Assembly (NCBI GenBank): GCA_036583965.1 | Contig: JAZBQD010000021.1 | Coordinates: forward strand, 19,568,771 to 19,632,770 | DNA length: 64,000 bases | Direction of reading: 5' to 3' | Source of the DNA: Prunella strophiata | Taxonomy: Eukaryota > Chordata > Aves > Passeriformes > Prunellidae | Shown: piece by piece, positions 60,177 to 64,000 of the stretch | How the letters are laid out: every line of letters begins with the position of its first letter | Numbering within the stretch: the first letter of the stretch is position 1 | The notes under the pieces: model-generated | Seen by the model: only the letters and a program-made list of their open reading frames with translations | Database searches by the model: none | Told to the model about the DNA's origin: nothing | Translations under genes and position numbers: made by a program

Positions 60177-61231
60177 GAATCTTTCCAATTCCCAGCCAGG
60201 CAGCTTTTCCCTGGGATTTTCTGCCTGCAGCCCAGCCACTAACACACCATGAAGCCATTAAAATGCAGTTAGGAGTGAAAGATGGACTTTTTTTCCTCCA
60301 AACTCACCCCGAGCCTGTGCTGGTGTTTTCTGTGGGACTCTGAGGAGTTCAGACACAGCTGGGTTTATTGGCCACCCCTGCAAACATTGCTGAGCATTCC
60401 TTGCTCTGGGAATGCCCCTGGGGAGTGGCTGAGCACTGGGAGCTCAGGGGTTAATCCAGAATGTTCTCTGCTTTTGCTGGCACCCATGGAAAGGAACCCT
60501 GCACAGCAGCAAATTGGAATTTCAGCCCATTTTCCTCCTTTCCCAGATTGGAGACACCACACAAGGCTGTAAAGTTCTCTGAGTTCTTGCTGTCAGTTAA
60601 AAGTGAGAAATCTTGGGGACTGTTAAAGCACTTTTGAAGTAGATTTTGGGGTCCAGTGTTTTCTTCCTGTGTGTTCTCACCTTTATTTCAAATTGCTCCT
60701 ACAAAAAAAAAAAAATTAAAACATTGAAAAAATAAATTTTATTTTAAAAAATGATGCCACAAGAGATGCAGTTCTCCGCTTGGCTCTGTTAGAGCCTGCA
60801 GATTTCAGGCTTTGAGGACTCTGGGCTCATTTGTAATGCAGAGGAAACTGTGGAGCTTTTAGTTTGTGCAAACCTGGAATTTTGTGGCTCCAGGCTTCAA
60901 ATCATTTGTCTTGCAGGAGCAGCCCATATCCTGTTCTTTAGGTTCTATATACAACAGCTTAAGCAAGTCCTTCACAGGATTAGGAGCCCATCTGAGGGGA
61001 AGATGGAAAGCCCAGTAAGTGGAAAAGTGGAAAGGATTATTTTACTGTGCAGGGTAGGGAAAGGAAAATGAGAATTTCAGAGATTCTTGAAGCTTTGTCC
61101 TGTAGAGTAAAAGCATCTCTGGCAGCCTTGGCTTGTTCAGTGTTGCACCTCTGAATTTTGAAGTACTAAGGTTTTAGAGTATTAACATATTAAATGTTGA
61201 GAGAGTTCTGGTTGAATTTAGGGGGTTTGGA

Positions 61232-61498
61232 TCAGAGAATCCTGAGATGGTTTGGGTGGGAAGGACCTTCAAGTTCATTTATTGGGCAGAGACACCTTCC
61301 CTGTCCCAGGGTGCTCCAGCCTGGCCTTGGGCACTGCCAGGGATCCAGGGGCAGCCACAGCTGCTCTGGGAATTCCATCCCAGCCCCTTTCCACCCTCAC
61401 AGGGAAAAATTCCTTCCCAATATCCCACCTAACCCTTTTCTTTGTCAGTTTAAAGAATTCCCCTTGTCCTGTCCATATAAAAATCCATCTCCCTCCTT
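61232..61498 (-). mobile_element. CR1 LINE 3' fragment
   Basis: AGAATCCTGAGATGGTTTGG, GTGGGAAGGACCTTCAAGTT, CAGCCTGGCCTTGGGCACTG, ATTCCTTCCCAATATCCCAC, CCCTTGTCCTGTCC. A deletion removes the GCTCCAAGCCCTGTCC portion. Confidence 0.87.
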
Positions 61499-62716
61499 TT
61501 TAGATGGGCAAATAATGGATTTTTCAGGTGGGTTTTTTTTCCATTCTGCAGCTGTGGGGGCTTGGAGTGTTTTGCTCTCCAGTGTTGGTGCTTTAGGAAA
61601 TTCCAAACCCCTCAGAAGCTCCCAATGAAATGGTGAAAGTGTGGAATAATTCAAGCTGACAGTGTACAACATTCCCAGTTCAATTCCCAGTTTTAAAGCC
61701 AGTCCTCTCTGTGTTTATGGAACACTTTGGCAACTTAGCACCAGGGGCTGCAAAGTGCATCCTGAGGCACTTAAAGTGCCTGAACTCTGGGAGCAACTGT
61801 GCAGAGGATCCTCATTTTGGGCTGTGTTTTTTACTGGATTTGGATCAATTTTGAGCTGAGCTTTAAAAGAGTAGATTTTTTTTTCTTTATAGGGAGTTTT
61901 CTGCAGTTTCCTTCTTCAGCAGGAGGCAGTTTTGTACTTTTACAGTCAGACTTATTGTGGGGTACTGTCAGTGAGGAATAATCCTTGCTCCAGCTTTGGC
62001 TCTGGAGTGCTGGATCCTCCTCTTGGTTTGTAACAGTGCAGCTTCCACAGACCCCAGTGCAGGTGATAAAATTCCATGCACTGCTGGCATTTTTTACATC
62101 CAGAACTGTGCAGGTGAACAATTACTGACTTTTGGGAATAAGTTTTGTTAAGTACTGTCACTGCTCAGCTTTGGGGCTCTTTGCACAGGTGCAGAGCCTG
62201 GTATGTGGGACTGGGTGTGTCCTCTCTGTGTCTTCTGGAAAATACAGGTTTGTGTTGATTATTGTTGTCAGATTAAGCCCTTTTCTGACCCAGAGATGGG
62301 GCAACTGAGAGGTGTTTTAAAAACTTTCATTCCATTTTCAGTCTCAATGAGAAGGGTGAGACAATACAGATGTTATAATTCACACCATCACAATTAGAAG
62401 TTAGCTGTTTCCTAATTACATTATAAGTGTTTCTTGGCCTATCAGCTTTTTGCCACTACCATGTTGTAAATGCCTTAAAGCCAATAATCTAAAATTACCC
62501 CTTGTGGATCCTACTACAGTGCATCTTTCATAGTTTTATTTCTCCAAGGTATCTAGTCATTTCTGTATGGTCATCCTTTGAAACTTGTCTCTATTTCCAT
62601 TTCTCTCTCAACAATGTCTGTCTTATTCTATGATATTTCTAAGGTATATTTCTAAGGTATTTCTATGATATATTCTACTGTATTTCTACAACTATCTCAT
62701 TTCCCCATCATTGCAG

Positions 62717-62884
62717 GCCACCTGTTTTACAAGTTTGGCATCACAGAGTCGGACTGGTACCGCATCAAGCAGAGCATCGACTCCAAGTGCAGGACAGCCT
62801 GGAGGAGGAAGCAGAGAGGGCAGAGCCTGGCTGTGAAAAGCTTCTCCAGGAGAACCCCCTCCTCCTCCTCCTACAGTGGCTCAG
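62717..62884 (+). CDS. BANP: BANP coding exon 8 (rest of BEN domain and basic tail)
   Basis: Acceptor TTCCCCATCATTGCAG, donor CAG|GTACAA. It completes the Cys codon and encodes H-L-F-Y-K-F-G-I-T-E-S-D-W-Y-R-I-K-Q-S-I-D-S-K-C-R, closing the BEN domain. The basic T-A-W-R-R-K-Q-R-G-Q-S-L-A-V-K-S-F-S-R-R-T-P, a likely second nuclear localisation signal, and a Ser-rich S-S-S-S-Y-S-G-S follow. All match vertebrate BANP closely. A second, stronger donor, AAG|GTGAGT after 62934, lies 50 bp downstream with the frame open between, but in another phase. Downstream exons encoding the Gln-rich C-terminal half are outside the window. Confidence 0.95.
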
Positions 62885-64000
62885 GTACAAACCAAACCTT
62901 CCCCCCTAATCATGAATCCCTCTTGGTTTCCAAGGTGAGTTTTGCTTTGGTTGTCTGGCTCTGCTGAGGTGCTGAGAATGGGGATCCTGGCATGGTTTGG
63001 GTGGAAGGGACCTTGAAGTTCATCTAATTCCACCCCTGCCATGGGCAGGGACACCTTCCACTGTCCCAGGTGATTCCAGCCTGGCCTTGGACACTTCCAG
63101 GGATCCACAGCTTCTCTGGGAAGCCTCCCCACCCTCACAGGGAACAATTCCTTCCCAAAATCCCACCTAACCCTGCTTTCTGTCCACCCCCATGGCTTCA
63201 GCTCCTGCAGCTTTGTGCTGGATTTTTGTATTTTTACCACACTCAGTTCTTTGAGGAGAAAGTCCAAATATCCTTGCAGTTGTTGTTCCTAAGAGGAATC
63301 AAGTGACTAAATCCTTCCCAGTGTGTTCACACCATTCAGTGGGACGTGCTAAATGCTGTTCCTCAAGTGTTTTCCTCTGCAGACATGAAATGTGCTGTAG
63401 GTGATTCCATATTTCCATCTAGGTATGGAGGCCTGGATAACAAATGAAAAATCCTGACCTCAGGAGTGTTCTCTGAGGACATTTCTGGCTCATGCTTTTA
63501 ATATAAAGCAGTGTTCTGGGACTTTTGTACATTAGATATTAAAAACAGGGTTTTGGAAGGCAGCCCAAAGAAAAGGAAGTCAGTTTATTTGCCTGCATAA
63601 AATTTTTGGTTGCATGTTAACACTAACCACTGTATCTCATGCAAAGAATGACAAAATCTGCTTTCAATGGAAAATTTTATGTGCTGGAACAGGGAATCCC
63701 ATCCAAAAATCTCAAATTAAAACAACTAATCAATGTAATGATAACCATAAGCCTTCTATGTTGATGGGATTTTTGCTTTCAGTCTTTCAGCAATCAGTAT
63801 TTCAGGGTAAAAAGGCAGCAGTAGGTGGATGTTACAGCCTGTGTTCATTAGCCTATACTCCTTGAGTGGTGTTGAGATTTATTATTCAAATTATTCCTCT
63901 TCAGTCTGTTTTGGAGGTTTGGAGACACCTGCAGAGATGTAAAACTCAGAGTTAGGGGATTCCTGGCTCCTGCAGGCTGTAGGATCATGAGTTTGGGTTG
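62885..64000 (+). other. BANP: BANP intron 8, start only
   Basis: Begins at the exon 8 donor and continues past the right edge. Apart from one CR1 copy nothing is recognised. No terminal exon or polyadenylation site of BANP is present. Confidence 0.65.
62980..63190 (-). mobile_element. CR1 LINE 3' fragment 100 bp after BANP exon 8
   Basis: GGATCCTGGCATGGTTTGGG, GGAAGGGACCTTGAAGTTCA, CATGGGCAGGGACACCTTCC, AACAATTCCTTCCCAAAATC, CCACCTAACCC. Internal deletions, tail intact. Confidence 0.87.

Larger units (their letters stand above)
48867..62716 (+). other. BANP: BANP intron 7 (13.9 kb)
   Basis: Mostly unique AT-rich sequence with the repeats listed separately. 48870-53225, 53581-59375 and 60177-61231 contain no recognisable gene. 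Notable low-complexity tracts are an AT microsatellite at 51945-52000, T24 at 51322-51345 and A18 near 55188. The latter follows an AATAAA at 55178-55183, another possible retrocopy 3' end. Confidence 0.6.

Overview
The window is vertebrate nuclear DNA, almost certainly from a bird and probably a songbird. The evidence is split genes with GT-AG introns, CpG-island promoters, and about two dozen truncated CR1 LINE copies, most keeping only the 3' end, with no Alu/L1-type mammalian repeats seen. There are no bacterial genes, CRISPR arrays or complete mobile elements.

Two genes can be recognised, arranged head to head as CA5A and BANP are on human 16q24. On the minus strand, running off the left edge, lie two candidate first coding exons of the mitochondrial carbonic anhydrase CA5A. 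One is in a CpG island (115-241). The other is 4.5 kb upstream behind a TATA box (4767-4890). Both encode arginine-rich presequences without a catalytic domain and both end in the same splice phase, so they look like alternative first exons. The catalytic exons lie outside the window.

On the plus strand, BANP (SMAR1) fills the rest. It has a CpG-island promoter at about 11.85-12.3 kb with a noncoding first exon, then coding exons at 23284-23353, 24145-24239, 25406-25605, 38744-38866, 40422-40598, 48627-48866 and 62717-62884. The C-terminal exons lie beyond the right edge. The exons encode the N-terminus, a coiled coil, a serine/acidic linker and the DNA-binding BEN domain.

The most notable points are these. 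(1) One extra base near the end of exon 6 creates an in-frame TGA and puts the BEN exons out of frame. (2) The BANP promoter carries a TCTCGCGAG element, the motif BANP itself binds, suggesting autoregulation, and beside it three ZNF143-type ACTACA elements. (3) A tandem array of about five 110-bp units just before exon 6 repeats the sequence of the exon 6 splice acceptor, and a CR1 sits between array and acceptor. (4) CA5A has paired CpG-type and TATA-type first exons.

The remainder is intergenic DNA (5.1-11.4 kb) and large introns holding CR1 fragments, several minisatellites, A/T homopolymers and one LTR-like fragment. I found no sign of an undescribed multi-gene system. The interest lies in promoter logic, repeat/splice-site interplay and the exon 6 lesion.
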